Positions 36,521-45,639 of a DNA stretch of 64,000 nucleotides are shown in pieces (position 1 is the first letter of the stretch; each line of letters opens with the position of its first letter). Under the pieces are notes generated by a model that saw nothing but the letters and a program-made list of their open reading frames with translations, was not told the origin of the DNA and ran no database searches. A program made the position numbers and the translations under genes. The DNA is from Kitasatospora sp. GP82 (GTDB lineage: Bacteria; Actinomycetota; Actinomycetes; Streptomycetales; Streptomycetaceae). The DNA is taken from assembly GCF_029892105.1 (NCBI RefSeq), contig NZ_JARZAJ010000019.1, positions 103,945 to 167,944 of the forward strand. Direction: 5' to 3'.

Positions 36521-36901
36521 ATGAACGCCACCCAACAGCACATGCTCGACCTCTACCGCGCCTCCCAGCACCGGGCTTTGCCCCCTCCGCCGCCCGGCGC
36601 GGGCGAATGGCAGGCCGTCCGCGAGTTCCGCACCCTGCGGGACTTCCGCGCGGTCGTCGACGAAAAGGCCGCCGCGCGCCGGGCCCGGTGGACGGCACTG
36701 CCTGGCCGTGTCCGGCGGATCTTCCCCCAACGCGCGGTCACCGCAGGAGATCACGACGACGTCGTACGGGACGTGGTGGACGAGGCCGACACCGTCATGT
36801 GCCCGCCGGGCGCCGAGCGGCCGCTCGACCCGGGTGCCGATGCAGCGGGAAATCCGTGCTCAGGCGGGTCCGCTCGCATGATCGAAATGTCCCAAAGCTA
36901 G
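36521..36901 (+). CDS. Small hypothetical protein, divergent from ArsR-type gene
   Basis: A 126-residue protein. Residues 1-70 look like a small helical family common in streptomycetes (MNATQQHMLDLYRASQH, then EWQAVREFRTLRDFRAVVDEK and a basic end). After about residue 70 the composition is Asp/Pro/Gly-rich and may be readthrough past a lost stop. ATG 36521 follows a GGTAGGGA sequence. As the divergent partner it is the expected target of the ArsR-type regulator. No function known. Confidence 0.6.
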   Translation: MNATQQHMLDLYRASQHRALPPPPPGAGEWQAVREFRTLRDFRAVVDEKAAARRARWTALPGRVRRIFPQRAVTAGDHDDVVRDVVDEADTVMCPPGAERPLDPGADAAGNPCSGGSARMIEMSQS

Positions 36902-36939
36902 CATGTGTGTGCGCATCGCCTAGCTCGAAAGATGAACTT

Positions 36940-38385
36940 GTGACTGTCAACGAAGACGTGTTCACGAACTGGAAGAACCGCGAAGAGATCGCGGAGTCGA
37001 TGATCCCGATCATCGGGAGACTGCACCGGGAGAGGGACGTCACGGTCCTGGTCCACAGCCGCTCCCTGGTGAACAAGTCGGTGGTCAGCATCCTCAAGAC
37101 TCACCGGTTCGCCCGCCAGATAGCCGGCGAGGAGCTCTCGGTCACCGAGACGCTGCCGTTCCTGGATGCTCTCACCACGCTCGATCTCGGCCCTTCCCAG
37201 ATCGACATCGGCATGCTCGCCGCCACGTACAAGACCGACGACCGCGGTCTCTCGGTGGAGGAATTCACCGCCGAGGCGGTCGCCGGCGCGACGGGCGCCA
37301 ACAAGCTGGAACGCCGCGAGCCGCGCGATGTCGTCCTGTACGGGTTCGGCCGCATCGGCCGTCTCCTGGCCCGCCTGCTCATCGAGAAGGCCGGTTCGGG
37401 CAACGGTCTGCGGCTGCGTGCCATCGTCGTCCGGAAGAGCGCCGGCGAAGACCTCGTCAAGCGCGCCTCGCTGCTGCGCCGTGACTCCATCCACGGCCAG
37501 TTCCAGGGCACGATCACCGTCGACGAGGCGAACGACAAGATCATCGCCAACGGCACCGAGATCAAGGTGATCTACTCCAACGACCCGACGTCGGTGGACT
37601 ACACGGCGTACGGCATCAACGACGCCATCCTCATCGACAACACCGGCAGGTGGCGCGACCGCGAGGGCCTGTCGAAGCACCTCCGCCCCGGTATCGCCAA
37701 GGTGGTCCTGACCGCGCCGGGCAAGGGCGACGTCCCCAACATCGTCCACGGCGTCAACCACGACACGATCAAGCCGGACGAGCAGATCCTGTCCTGCGCG
37801 TCCTGCACCACCAACGCGATCGTCCCGCCGCTGAAGGCGATGGCGGACGAGTACGGCGTCCTGCGCGGCCACGTGGAGACCGTCCACTCGTACACCAACG
37901 ACCAGAACCTGCTGGACAACTACCACGACTCCGACCGCCGCGGCCGCTCGGCGGCGCTCAACATGGTCATCACCGAGACCGGTGCCGCGTCCGCCGTCGC
38001 CAAGGCGCTGCCCGACCTCAAGGCGAGGATCACCGGCAGCTCGATCCGCGTCCCGGTGCCGGATGTCTCGATCGCGATCCTCAACCTGCAGCTCGAGCGC
38101 GGGACCACCCGCGAGGAGGTCCTCGACTACCTCCGCAACGTGTCGCTGACCTCGCCGCTCAAGCGCCAGATCGACTTCATCAGCGCTCCCGACGCGGTCT
38201 CGAGCGACTTCATCGGCTCGCGCCACGCCTCGATCGTCGATGCCGGTGCAACCAAGGTCGAGGGCGACAACGCGATCCTCTACCTGTGGTACGACAACGA
38301 GTTCGGCTACTCCTGCCAGGTCATCCGCGTCGTCCAGCACGTCTCCGGAGTGGAGTACCCGACCTACCCGGCTCCGGCGGTCTGA
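36940..38385 (+). CDS. gap: Glyceraldehyde-3-phosphate dehydrogenase (long form)
   Basis: A 481-residue GAPDH of the long actinobacterial type. Residues 1-125 are an extra helical N-terminal domain absent from the classical 330-residue enzyme. The NAD(P)-binding fold starts at GFGRIGRLLARLL (about 135-147); catalytic Cys289 lies in SCASCTTNAI, with a catalytic His expected in the HVETVHSYTNDQ region. Substrate-binding and S-loop motifs (RGRSAALNMVITETGAASAVAKALPDL) and C-terminal WYDNEFGYS are intact. GTG 36940 is the start. It converts glyceraldehyde-3-phosphate and 1,3-bisphosphoglycerate in either direction; such second copies are often gluconeogenic, but this is not shown here. Confidence 0.92.
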   Translation: MTVNEDVFTNWKNREEIAESMIPIIGRLHRERDVTVLVHSRSLVNKSVVSILKTHRFARQIAGEELSVTETLPFLDALTTLDLGPSQIDIGMLAATYKTDDRGLSVEEFTAEAVAGATGANKLERREPRDVVLYGFGRIGRLLARLLIEKAGSGNGLRLRAIVVRKSAGEDLVKRASLLRRDSIHGQFQGTITVDEANDKIIANGTEIKVIYSNDPTSVDYTAYGINDAILIDNTGRWRDREGLSKHLRPGIAKVVLTAPGKGDVPNIVHGVNHDTIKPDEQILSCASCTTNAIVPPLKAMADEYGVLRGHVETVHSYTNDQNLLDNYHDSDRRGRSAALNMVITETGAASAVAKALPDLKARITGSSIRVPVPDVSIAILNLQLERGTTREEVLDYLRNVSLTSPLKRQIDFISAPDAVSSDFIGSRHASIVDAGATKVEGDNAILYLWYDNEFGYSCQVIRVVQHVSGVEYPTYPAPAV

Positions 38386-38415
38386 GTCTCGGCGGACGCT
38401 CCGATCCCGCGTCCT

Positions 38416-38488
38416 GGCGGGTGGGGCGGCGGTGGGGCGGCAGGGCTCGATCCAGATGCCTCTGGTTGCTGCCCCACCGCCACCCGCC
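38416..38488 (+). terminator. Imperfect terminator hairpin after gap
   Basis: A long G-rich arm and complementary C-rich arm (GGCGGGT...GGCGGTGGGGC against GCCCCACCGCCACCCGCC) pair with one 5-base bulge and a 24-base loop, 30 bases after the gap stop. Confidence 0.55.
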
Positions 38489-38680
38489 GAGCCGTACGCT
38501 TCAGAGCACTTTCACCGAGCTGAGCCGGGGTGATCTCCTTCGCCTTGTGGGACTCTGCCGCCCGGTCCGGCCTGAGTTCGGCAGGTGGCGGGTGCACGCC
38601 GCCGGCCCGTGCATCCCCTCGGAACCGCTGACGGTCGGCGCGGCGGCCGCTCGGCCGGCGTACGGCAGCAGAGGCATCCT

Positions 38681-40810
38681 TCAGGGGCGCCAACGGAGTT
38701 GGAGGGCGAACACCCCTTCCGGTACGGCGAGGAAGACGCGGCCGGTGCGGTCGACGGCCGCGGAACGGACCGGTGAGCCCAGCCGCAGGTCCAGCACGGT
38801 GTCGGCGGAGTCCTGACGGCGCAGCCGGACGACGCCGTCGGCCCAGGCGGCCACCATGACGATCCCCTGCTGCGTCTCGGTGGCGGCGAGGGCGGTGACC
38901 GGGCAGTCCCGGGCGTCGATCGGCTCCTCCGTCAGTGGGCGGCCGAACAGGTCCTCCGCCGGTGGGCGGCCCAGCTCGTACGCCCAGACTCGGCCGTCCG
39001 CGTCGCCACTGACGATGAACGCACCGAAGCGGTGATCGGCTACGCCGATGGCGAGGACGGGTGCGTCGTAGCGGGGCAGACTGTCCGCCATCCCGTTGCC
39101 GAAGGGGTTCAGGAAGAGCCTGAGGCCGCCCTTGGCGTCACCGGTGAACAGGGCCTGGCTGGTCCGGTTCGGCAGGGCCGCGATCGTCGTCAGTTCGCTG
39201 CCGACGTGCTGGGCGGCGTAGCCCGCCACGGTGGCGGGGCGGTCGAGCTTGTCCGGCACGGGCGAGGGCAGGCAGGCCATCGTGCCGGCGCGGTCGACGG
39301 CGAGCAGGACGCCGTCGTAGCCACAGGCCAGCGAGGTCGGTACGACGGGCAGCCGGGGCAGGCTCGCGCCGCTGTCCAGACCGCTGTCCGGGTCGAGGAC
39401 GTGCACACCGCCGTCGGTGACCGCGACGATCCGGTCCTCGTACGGGCCGCGTCCTACGGTCAGCGCCCGGACCGCTCCGGTAGTCGGCCGGTGCACCCAG
39501 ATCGTCGACCACGCTGGTCCGGGTACGAGTGCGTCCAGCCGGGCGCAGGCCTCCGGGGCACGGCCGGTCAGCCAGGCGCGCAGCACGGCGGCCCGCTCGG
39601 CGGGGGACGGCAGTACGGTCAGGGCAGGGCCGGCCTGCTGCCAGGCGAGGGCCAGCGCGTCGCCCGCGATCCCGGCGCACTCGAAGGCCGCGGTCACCGC
39701 GCCCGGATCGGCGTGGACCAGGAACTCCGGATCGCTGAGGAAGTGGCCGGACAGGCCCGCGCGGACGCCGTGCCGCAGCAGGATGCCGAGCATGTCGGGA
39801 CTCGAACGCGGAAAGTCCGGCTGACCCGCCTCGGTCCGTGGAACCCGGGACACGAACTCCCGTACCAGTTCGGCGTCGTCCACCGGCGGGGAGTCCGCGG
39901 CGACCTGCGCGCGGAGCGGTTCGAGGTGCAGCCGCCAGGAGAACTGGTCGGCGTGCGGCGGCAGGAGGGCGGTCGCCCGGTGCACCGCGTCGGCTCCCCC
40001 GGAGCCGGGCAGTGCCGCCCAGTCCTCGGCGAGGATCGGCCGCTCCGCGACGCCCAGTGCCCGGACGGCCGGTCGCAGCTCCTCGGGGAGCGCCTTCCAC
40101 CACGCCGCGCACATCTGCCGCAGGCGGACCGCGATCGGGGCGGCGGCGTCGAGCTCGCCGGCGCCGCCCAGCCGAGCCGCGAGCTGGGCCAGCCCGGGGC
40201 TGGGGTGGACCTGCGCGGCGTCCGGCGGAGTGCCGGGCAGTCGGGCGCACCAGTCGGCGAACCGGCGCGGGTCGGTCCAGCGGGGATCGTCGAGGTCGAG
40301 TACGGCCGCTTCGGGGGTCGCGCCGGCGAGGACGGCCGCGGCGGCCGTTCCCTCGGTGGACTCCACCGCCAGGCGCAGGCCGGGCACGGCGAGCAGCGGG
40401 GCGAGCAGCTCGGCGGCGATCAGCTGCGGTTCCTCGGGCGACAGCCCTCCACCCGCCTGGTCGAGGTCCGTGACCACCAGCACGCGCGGGCGGCCGTCGT
40501 GCAGTGCCGTGGCCAGTTCGGCGGGGGTGCGGGCGGCGACGCCCAGCCGGTCGGCGAGCAGCCAGGTGGCGCTGTGCACCGTCAGCCCGGCGGCGGGTAG
40601 GCAGGCATGGACCCTGCGGCCGGTCCTGGGGTTGTCGGACGGACAGCCGGTGGCGAGCCAGGCGAGCAGGTGGGTCCGGCCGCTGCCGGACGACCCGGTC
40701 ACTCGGCAGAGCCTCGGGGCGCGCGGATCCTCCAGCCAGCCGAGCAGCGCCTGCCCCGCCGGCCGGCGGCCCGCTCGCAGCGGTGGCACCCAGCTCGCAT
40801 CGCCCGTCAC
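38681..40810 (-). CDS. ATPase with C-terminal beta-propeller-like domain
   Basis: A 709-residue cytosolic protein. A P-loop RVTGSSGSGRTHLLAWLA occurs at about residues 36-53, followed by a Walker-B-like RVLVVTDLDQ, giving a STAND/AAA-like NTPase over residues 20-280. A helical linker leads to residues about 440-709, where WD40/PQQ-like blades repeat (VRALTVGRGPYEDRIVAVTDGGVHVLDPDSG; GAFIVSGDADGRVWAYELGRP; VTALAATETQQGIVMVAAWADGVVRLRRQ). GTG 40810 is used because AAGGGGGA lies upstream; the frame extends to 40843. Neighbouring genes are linked to type VII secretion, so a regulatory or assembly role there is possible but unproven. Confidence 0.75.
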   Translation of the reverse strand: MTGDASWVPPLRAGRRPAGQALLGWLEDPRAPRLCRVTGSSGSGRTHLLAWLATGCPSDNPRTGRRVHACLPAAGLTVHSATWLLADRLGVAARTPAELATALHDGRPRVLVVTDLDQAGGGLSPEEPQLIAAELLAPLLAVPGLRLAVESTEGTAAAAVLAGATPEAAVLDLDDPRWTDPRRFADWCARLPGTPPDAAQVHPSPGLAQLAARLGGAGELDAAAPIAVRLRQMCAAWWKALPEELRPAVRALGVAERPILAEDWAALPGSGGADAVHRATALLPPHADQFSWRLHLEPLRAQVAADSPPVDDAELVREFVSRVPRTEAGQPDFPRSSPDMLGILLRHGVRAGLSGHFLSDPEFLVHADPGAVTAAFECAGIAGDALALAWQQAGPALTVLPSPAERAAVLRAWLTGRAPEACARLDALVPGPAWSTIWVHRPTTGAVRALTVGRGPYEDRIVAVTDGGVHVLDPDSGLDSGASLPRLPVVPTSLACGYDGVLLAVDRAGTMACLPSPVPDKLDRPATVAGYAAQHVGSELTTIAALPNRTSQALFTGDAKGGLRLFLNPFGNGMADSLPRYDAPVLAIGVADHRFGAFIVSGDADGRVWAYELGRPPAEDLFGRPLTEEPIDARDCPVTALAATETQQGIVMVAAWADGVVRLRRQDSADTVLDLRLGSPVRSAAVDRTGRVFLAVPEGVFALQLRWRP

Positions 40811-40916
40811 TCTGTCGGTCCCCCTTCGGCTCGGCCTGGTCACGGAGAGTGTACGAGGCGGCCGGGCCGCCGCTGCCCGCAGGGCTGACTGCCCGTCGGC
40901 CGTGGGTGCGGTCCGC

Positions 40917-41429
40917 TCAGTCGAGCGCCAGTCGCCGGATCTCCGAGAGACCGATCGCGGCGGTGGGCTCGTGGCCCGGGTTGAGCGCCAGTACCGCGCC
41001 CGGGACCTTCTCGGCGATCTGACGCCCGGTCATGACCCGGTGCTCCTGCCAGCCGGCAGGGACGAGGCGCAGCGAGGTGCAGGCAGAGACCTCGCCCGCT
41101 CCGAACCGGTTCGCTTCGAGGTACAGCCCCGGTTCCTCGGAGTCGGTGCGCACGGCGAGCGGGGCATCCAGCAGCACGCGCCTCAGGGCCTCCTTTTCGA
41201 GGTGCTTGGCGACGAAGCTCTGCAGCGCGGCCTCCGCGGCGTTCTCCGGTTCGGGCATGCCCAGAGCCCGGGGGCTGGGCAGATACTCGGGGTTGTGCTC
41301 GAAACGCACCGGGACGCCCTGGTGGTCGATCTGCCAGCGGCCCACGACGCCGTACCCGGGGCACGGGCCTTCGCCGAACGCGGGGTCGTGTTCGGCGAGC
41401 CGGTCACCGGGCCGCTTGCGGGCGCGCAC
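40917..41429 (-). CDS. Type VII secretion system-associated protein family
   Basis: A 170-residue protein resembling the streptomycete family annotated as type VII secretion system-associated: VGRWQIDHQGVPVRFEHNPEYLPSPRALGMPEPENAAEAALQ, then SLRLVPAGWQEHRVMTGRQIAEKVPGAVLALNPGHEP. Members usually have an additional N-terminal segment; here the frame begins shortly before DPAFGEG at a GTG with no clear ribosome binding site, so the 5' end may be truncated. Role is not characterised; it is typically found beside EccC/WXG100 loci, and a CpnT-like gene lies 1.6 kb away. Confidence 0.68.
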   Translation of the reverse strand: MRARKRPGDRLAEHDPAFGEGPCPGYGVVGRWQIDHQGVPVRFEHNPEYLPSPRALGMPEPENAAEAALQSFVAKHLEKEALRRVLLDAPLAVRTDSEEPGLYLEANRFGAGEVSACTSLRLVPAGWQEHRVMTGRQIAEKVPGAVLALNPGHEPTAAIGLSEIRRLALD

Positions 41430-41825
41430 CCGCAGGGCGTACGTGAGCGGTGGGTCCTGAGGCCCGGCCTTCTTCCGCGGCGGTTTCGACCGCCTGGCGG
41501 AGGGACTCCTCCCGAAGCTCGGAGCGCAACCGCCTGATCCACCTTGCCTCTTGCGACCTCGCGGCCGTCCTCACCCGCGACAAACGGCGGGCCGAGCTCA
41601 CCAGGACGTTGTGCGACCGCGTCCGGAAAGCATCTCTCCGTGCGCTCGCCGGCACCGTGCCCTGTGGTGCCCCAATACTCCTCGGATACCGTTGAGGTAT
41701 GTAGAGCTGACGGCCGCAGATCCGGGCGGCTGACGAGGTTTCGGCGTTGGCTGCCAGGTTGATTCGTTCCTGGTGACTCCTGACGACGGGGATGTCTGTT
41801 GGCACTTCAGGTCGGAAGCGGCGGC
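41430..41825. other. Intergenic region
   Basis: About 400 bases. Open frames exist on both strands but none is recognised. The AraC-type regulator promoter should lie in the right half. Confidence 0.45.
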
Positions 41826-42674
41826 GTGGTCGGCCGGGGTGTCGAGGTCGCTCGGGTCGGTGGCCTGTGGCGGGTGACCCGCCCCTGGCATCCTGGGTTG
41901 CGCCCGTTCGTGCGCGGCTACGCCGGCTATCGGGAGGCGGTGGCCTCGCCGTATCAGGTGCGGCTGGTCCCGACGGGCCGTGCCGTCGTGGTGATCAGCC
42001 TGGCGGAGCCGTTCAGTCAGGTCCGCCGATTGGGGGCACCGGGCTCGGACAGCGGGAGGATCGGTTCGCTGGTCGTGGGTCTGGAGGACAGGCCCGCGCT
42101 GTGTGAGCATCCCGGTGGGCAGGAGGCGATCCGTCTGGAGTTCACTCCGCTCGGCGCCTACCGGCTGTTCGCTGTGCCGATGGGGGAGTTGACCAATCAA
42201 GTGGTCGAGCTCCGCGACGTCCTGGGGCCCGAGGCCGGGGTGCTGGTGGAGCGACTGGCGGCCACCCGTGACTGGGCGGCCAGGTTCGACCTGCTGGACG
42301 CCGTGTTGCTGGCCCGGCTCGGGCGCGGCCCGGATCCAGCGCCGGAGGTCGGCCACGCCTGGCGACTGCTCGCCGGCACGGCCGGAGCGATCCCCGTCGC
42401 CCGGATCGCCGCCGAAGTGGGCTGGAGCCAGGGGCACTTGGTCCGCCGGTTCACCGAACAGGTCGGCCTGACGCCCAAGACGTCCGCCCGGGTGCTGCGC
42501 TTCCACCGCGCCGTGCGGATGCTCACCCGCGGGGATGTGAATCTCGCCGAGATCTCCGCGGCCTGCGGCTTCTGCGACCAGTCCCACCTCAGCCGCGAGT
42601 TCCGCGCCCTGGCCGGCATCACCCCCGGCCTGATGATGGCCGCCCGCCGGGTGGAGGGGGCCCTCGCCCTGTGA
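41826..42674 (+). CDS. AraC-family transcriptional regulator
   Basis: A 282-residue regulator. The N-terminal domain (about 1-165) resembles DUF6597-type sensor regions (VTRPWHPGLRPFVRGYAGYREAV, then PLGAYRLFAVPMGELTNQVVEL). The C-terminal double helix-turn-helix (about 180-282) is typical AraC: IPVARIAAEVGWSQGHLVRRFTEQVGLTPKTSARVLRFHRA, then NLAEISAACGFCDQSHLSREFRALAGITPG. The start is uncertain: TTG 41799, GTG 41826 or GTG 41874 are in frame, and 41826 is chosen for a GGAAG motif upstream. The inducer is unknown. Confidence 0.85.
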   Translation: MVGRGVEVARVGGLWRVTRPWHPGLRPFVRGYAGYREAVASPYQVRLVPTGRAVVVISLAEPFSQVRRLGAPGSDSGRIGSLVVGLEDRPALCEHPGGQEAIRLEFTPLGAYRLFAVPMGELTNQVVELRDVLGPEAGVLVERLAATRDWAARFDLLDAVLLARLGRGPDPAPEVGHAWRLLAGTAGAIPVARIAAEVGWSQGHLVRRFTEQVGLTPKTSARVLRFHRAVRMLTRGDVNLAEISAACGFCDQSHLSREFRALAGITPGLMMAARRVEGALAL

Positions 42675-42799
42675 GGGCGAGGTCAAATTCGTCCAAGCCA
42701 AGCCCTTCCGCACGCCGATAGCGTCCCTCTCGTGCACCCGATCGCCACCCGGATCGGGACAAGCCGCATGCCCGCGTCAACCACCGCGGTGTCCTGAAC

Positions 42800-43047
42800 A
42801 TGCGCACCTTGAGGAGTCTGATGAAATCTCTGCGTCCGACCGCCGTCGGCGCGGCACTCGGCCTCGCCGTCCTGACCGGTGTCGGCCCGGCGAACGCCGC
42901 CACCCGGACCCCGGCCGACATCCTGCGGGCCGGGGCCACAGCGCCACTGTGCTCGGCTACCTCGACCAGTGGCTGACCAGTGAGGACGGCACCGAACAAC
43001 TGGCGTACGCCGACAACGAAAGTCGTTCCATCCGTGCGCTCGACTGA
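42800..43047 (+). pseudogene. Small secreted protein, frameshifted
   Basis: ATG 42800 starts a clear signal peptide (MRTLRSLMKSLRPTAVGAALGLAVLTGVGPANA) followed by ATRTPADILRAG, but the frame stops at 42976 after 58 codons. A second frame continues the coding character as HSATVLGYLDQWLTSEDGTEQLAYADNESRSIRALD and stops at 43047. One frameshift near 42930-42940 links the two, giving an intact ancestral protein of about 80 residues. It ends 20 bases before the CpnT-like gene and may be co-transcribed. Function unknown. Confidence 0.5.
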
Positions 43048-43067
43048 GCAGCGGTTTTGGGGGAAGC

Positions 43068-44486
43068 ATGGCACTGGAGTTGCCGCCGGAACTCGGCACC
43101 GTACTCGGTCTTCTCGGGGTGGACTGGCCCCAGGCGAACGAGGACGAGGTGGTCAGGCTTGCGGACGAGCTGAGGAAGCTGGCCTCGGCGGTCGACTCCG
43201 TCCAGATGGCCGCGGACAAGGCGCTGGGCATGCTGGGGGAGGTCTACCACGGTGCTTCCGCGGACAGGCTGGCCGAGCTGTGGGGGAGCGTTTCGGCGTA
43301 CTCGCGTCTGGTGGTCGAGGGCTGCGGGGCCACCGCGACCGCGCTGAATGCGGCGGCGCTGGTCATCGAGGGCTGCAAGGGTGCCACTCTGACCCAACTG
43401 GTTGCGACGCAGGGTGAGTTGGCGGCTGCCTCGGCGACCGGTCCATGGAGCAGCGCGGCGATCGTCGCGGCCGGCAAGCAGATCGTCTCCGGGATTCTGG
43501 AGGAGGCGGTGTCGGCGCTGGGTCATGCGCTGGCCCAGCCGGTGGGTGATCTGGTGGAGACCGTCGTCAAGGATGTGACGGGTGGCGGGTCAGGGTCGTC
43601 GAACAGCCCCGGGTTCGGGGTGGACCTGGGGCAGTTGGCCTCCTGTGCTCTCGAACTTCGGCGCCACGGCGACGACATCGACTCGAACGGCAACTCGTTC
43701 CGGCGGGTCGTCGAGGGTCTGGACGTGGGCCGGCCCGGGGACATGTTCGGCAGGCTGGTGATCGCCGCGGCCGAGCAGATCGCCACCAGTGTCGGTGTGG
43801 AGGTGCTCAAGCGGCTGCTCGGTTCGTTCCGGGGTACCGCCGACCGGATGGACCAGGTGGCCCGCAACCTCACCGAGAACGAGGACTCGCACACCCAGCG
43901 GATGCAGGGGATCCTGGCCGGGCAGAGCTCCCCGTCCGCGCCCGGCCCGCTCAGACTCGCGGGTGGGGCGGGTGATGCGGCAGCGGGCGGCCCGCGTCCT
44001 GCGGGCCTTGCGGTGGACGGCGCAGCGCGCTCCGGGCTCGACCACGTGGGTACCGGAGCGGTGGGTGGCGGTGAAGGTTTCGCCGGAGCGGCCGGTCTGC
44101 TGGTCGGGGGAGGCGCGGGGACGGGCCGGGCCTCGGGTCCGCTCGTGCCGGACCGGCCCGCGGCACAGGTCGGTCACGCTGACACCTTGCCACGGCAGCC
44201 ACAGGCTCCGGCGGCCGGCCCGCGCCCCGTCTTCGCTCCCCAGGGAGCGGAACCGGGCGGCCTCGGCCGGCAGTCGCTCGCGCAGACACCCGGGGCGCCC
44301 GGTCCGGTCGCGTACGGCCGGGCGGGCGGTGGCCGGCACCAGGGGCAGGGAGTCGCCGGACAGGTACGGGCGGCAGCGGCAGAGCAGCAGCGCAGCACTC
44401 TCCGCACCCGTCAGGACGCACCCTCCGAGGACCCCGTCGAGCTCCTCGCCGTACCCTCTCGCGACGACGCCACCCCGGACAGCTGA
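43068..44486 (+). CDS. CpnT-like N-terminal / WXG-type secreted protein
   Basis: A 472-residue protein. Residues 1-250 match the N-terminal, WXG100-like helical module of CpnT-type type VII substrates (LPPELGTVLGLLGVDWPQANEDEVVRLADELRKLA, then SADRLAELWGSVSAY and a Gly/Ala-rich helix pair). Residues 285-472 are a long Ala/Gly/Pro-rich, low-complexity tail without a recognised toxin domain. In polymorphic toxins this place holds the toxin, with an immunity gene following; neither is obvious here, so the toxin end may have been lost or replaced. ATG 43068 is preceded by GGGGGAAG. Confidence 0.68.
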   Translation: MALELPPELGTVLGLLGVDWPQANEDEVVRLADELRKLASAVDSVQMAADKALGMLGEVYHGASADRLAELWGSVSAYSRLVVEGCGATATALNAAALVIEGCKGATLTQLVATQGELAAASATGPWSSAAIVAAGKQIVSGILEEAVSALGHALAQPVGDLVETVVKDVTGGGSGSSNSPGFGVDLGQLASCALELRRHGDDIDSNGNSFRRVVEGLDVGRPGDMFGRLVIAAAEQIATSVGVEVLKRLLGSFRGTADRMDQVARNLTENEDSHTQRMQGILAGQSSPSAPGPLRLAGGAGDAAAGGPRPAGLAVDGAARSGLDHVGTGAVGGGEGFAGAAGLLVGGGAGTGRASGPLVPDRPAAQVGHADTLPRQPQAPAAGPRPVFAPQGAEPGGLGRQSLAQTPGAPGPVAYGRAGGGRHQGQGVAGQVRAAAAEQQRSTLRTRQDAPSEDPVELLAVPSRDDATPDS

Positions 44487-44849
44487 CCCGCAGGCGGACT
44501 CCGGGTCGTCCTCGCGAAGGGGCCGGGATGGGTGACCAACGAGGCTCCCTGGCAGAAGAGTTGAGACGTGAGACAGCTCGCTCAGCTGCCCGGGAGCCTT
44601 GTGCGTCCCGCGCTGACCCCGACCTACCCGGCCGTCATCCGATCGGTGGCCGCCCTGAAAAGGCTCAGTGACTCAAATGATCGACAGGACCCGGCTCAGC
44701 GGGACAAGTACGTCTTGACGCTGACAGCCTGACCAGCGGAATGACATCGGATCTCGTCACCGGGTCGCCGCGGCGGTCTGGCCGTCGCGGCGCGTCGCGG
44801 CGCGGCGGGGCGGGCCAGGCGGTGCGCGGCAGGCCGCGTGGGAGCCCGG
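44487..44849. other. Intergenic region
   Basis: About 360 bases, no gene recognised; lies between the CpnT-like gene and a SpoIIE fragment on the other strand. Confidence 0.45.
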
Positions 44850-45215
44850 CCGCACCCCGGAGTGCGGCCGGGTGGACCCCGATGTCCCGCTGGAGGAGAC
44901 CTGGGGAGCGATGGCCGAGGTCGTCAGGGTGCGGGTGCCACCGGTGGGGTCGTAGACGGCGTAGAGGCAGGTGGCGCCGGCGATGGCGGGTTCGTCCTCC
45001 GCCGTGGTCGCGTGCTGGTCGATGTGGGTGACCAGTTCGGCGAGGTGGCCGAGAAGCTCGTCCGGTGGCAGGTCGAGGGTCGAGAAGTTCAGTACGGCCG
45101 TGCGCAGACGGCCCATGGTGGCGGCGGCGTGCAGGCCGTGGCCGACCACGTCGCCGACGACGAGCGCGATGCGGGCACCGGGCGGCGGGATGACGTCGAA
45201 CCAGTCGCGGTGAGT
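44850..45215 (-). pseudogene. SpoIIE/PP2C phosphatase fragment
   Basis: From about 45215 the minus strand reads DWFDVIPPPGARIALVVGDVVGHGLHAAATMGRLRTAVLNFSTLDLPPDELLGHLAELV and CLYAVYDPTGGTRT. This is the metal-binding core of a SpoIIE-type serine phosphatase (the Asp of GDVVGHG is a metal ligand). The segment before GDW and the second half (usual GHPPP and LYTDGL motifs) are missing, so it is an internal piece of a sensor-type gene. Confidence 0.7.
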
Positions 45216-45639
45216 TCCTCGGCGGTGCGCGTGACGTCGAGCGTCGTGCCGGTGGCTCCTCCCCCGGCTTCAGCCGGGGGAGGAGCCACGAAAAGGGCCC
45301 TTCTCGGTAGCCCGCAACCGGAGCACCGGCTGACGGCCACGGCGCAAAAAGCCGGCCTACTCGTGATCCGCCGCGCTTTCCAGTGCCCCGGACAGGTCCG
45401 TTGGCCTATTGGGTCGAACGGGATGCACTCGCACGGGTGCAGCTGCATGCGGATGGTCACGTATGCGGCGTGCTTCACCGATCAGTGGTGGTGGGATTTC
45501 CACGCGGCATCGGCCGGTGGCAGGCATCCCAGCAGGTCGACGTGCCAAGGATCCTGATTGTTCGTCATCCCGGTGCGAAGTCAATCAAGGCCCATGAGTC
45601 GGACTTTCGCGCATCGGGCGAGGAGGCGGGTGGTGGTCG
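45216..45639. other. Intergenic region with a very stable hairpin
   Basis: About 420 bases. Apart from the 18-bp hairpin listed next, no gene is recognised. The right edge holds the ribosome binding site (AGGAGG) of the following gene. Confidence 0.5.
45252..45289. repeat. 18-bp perfect hairpin, 2-base loop
   Basis: Arms 45252-45269 and 45272-45289 (GTGGCTCCTCCCCCGGCT and its complement) close over TC and are followed by AAAAGGGCCC. It may be an IS200/IS605-type terminal hairpin left after element loss, or a strong terminator. Confidence 0.65.

Noticed and set aside
45252..45289. tRNA or structured RNA gene
   Set aside because: A single perfect hairpin with no cloverleaf, anticodon arm or CCA end.
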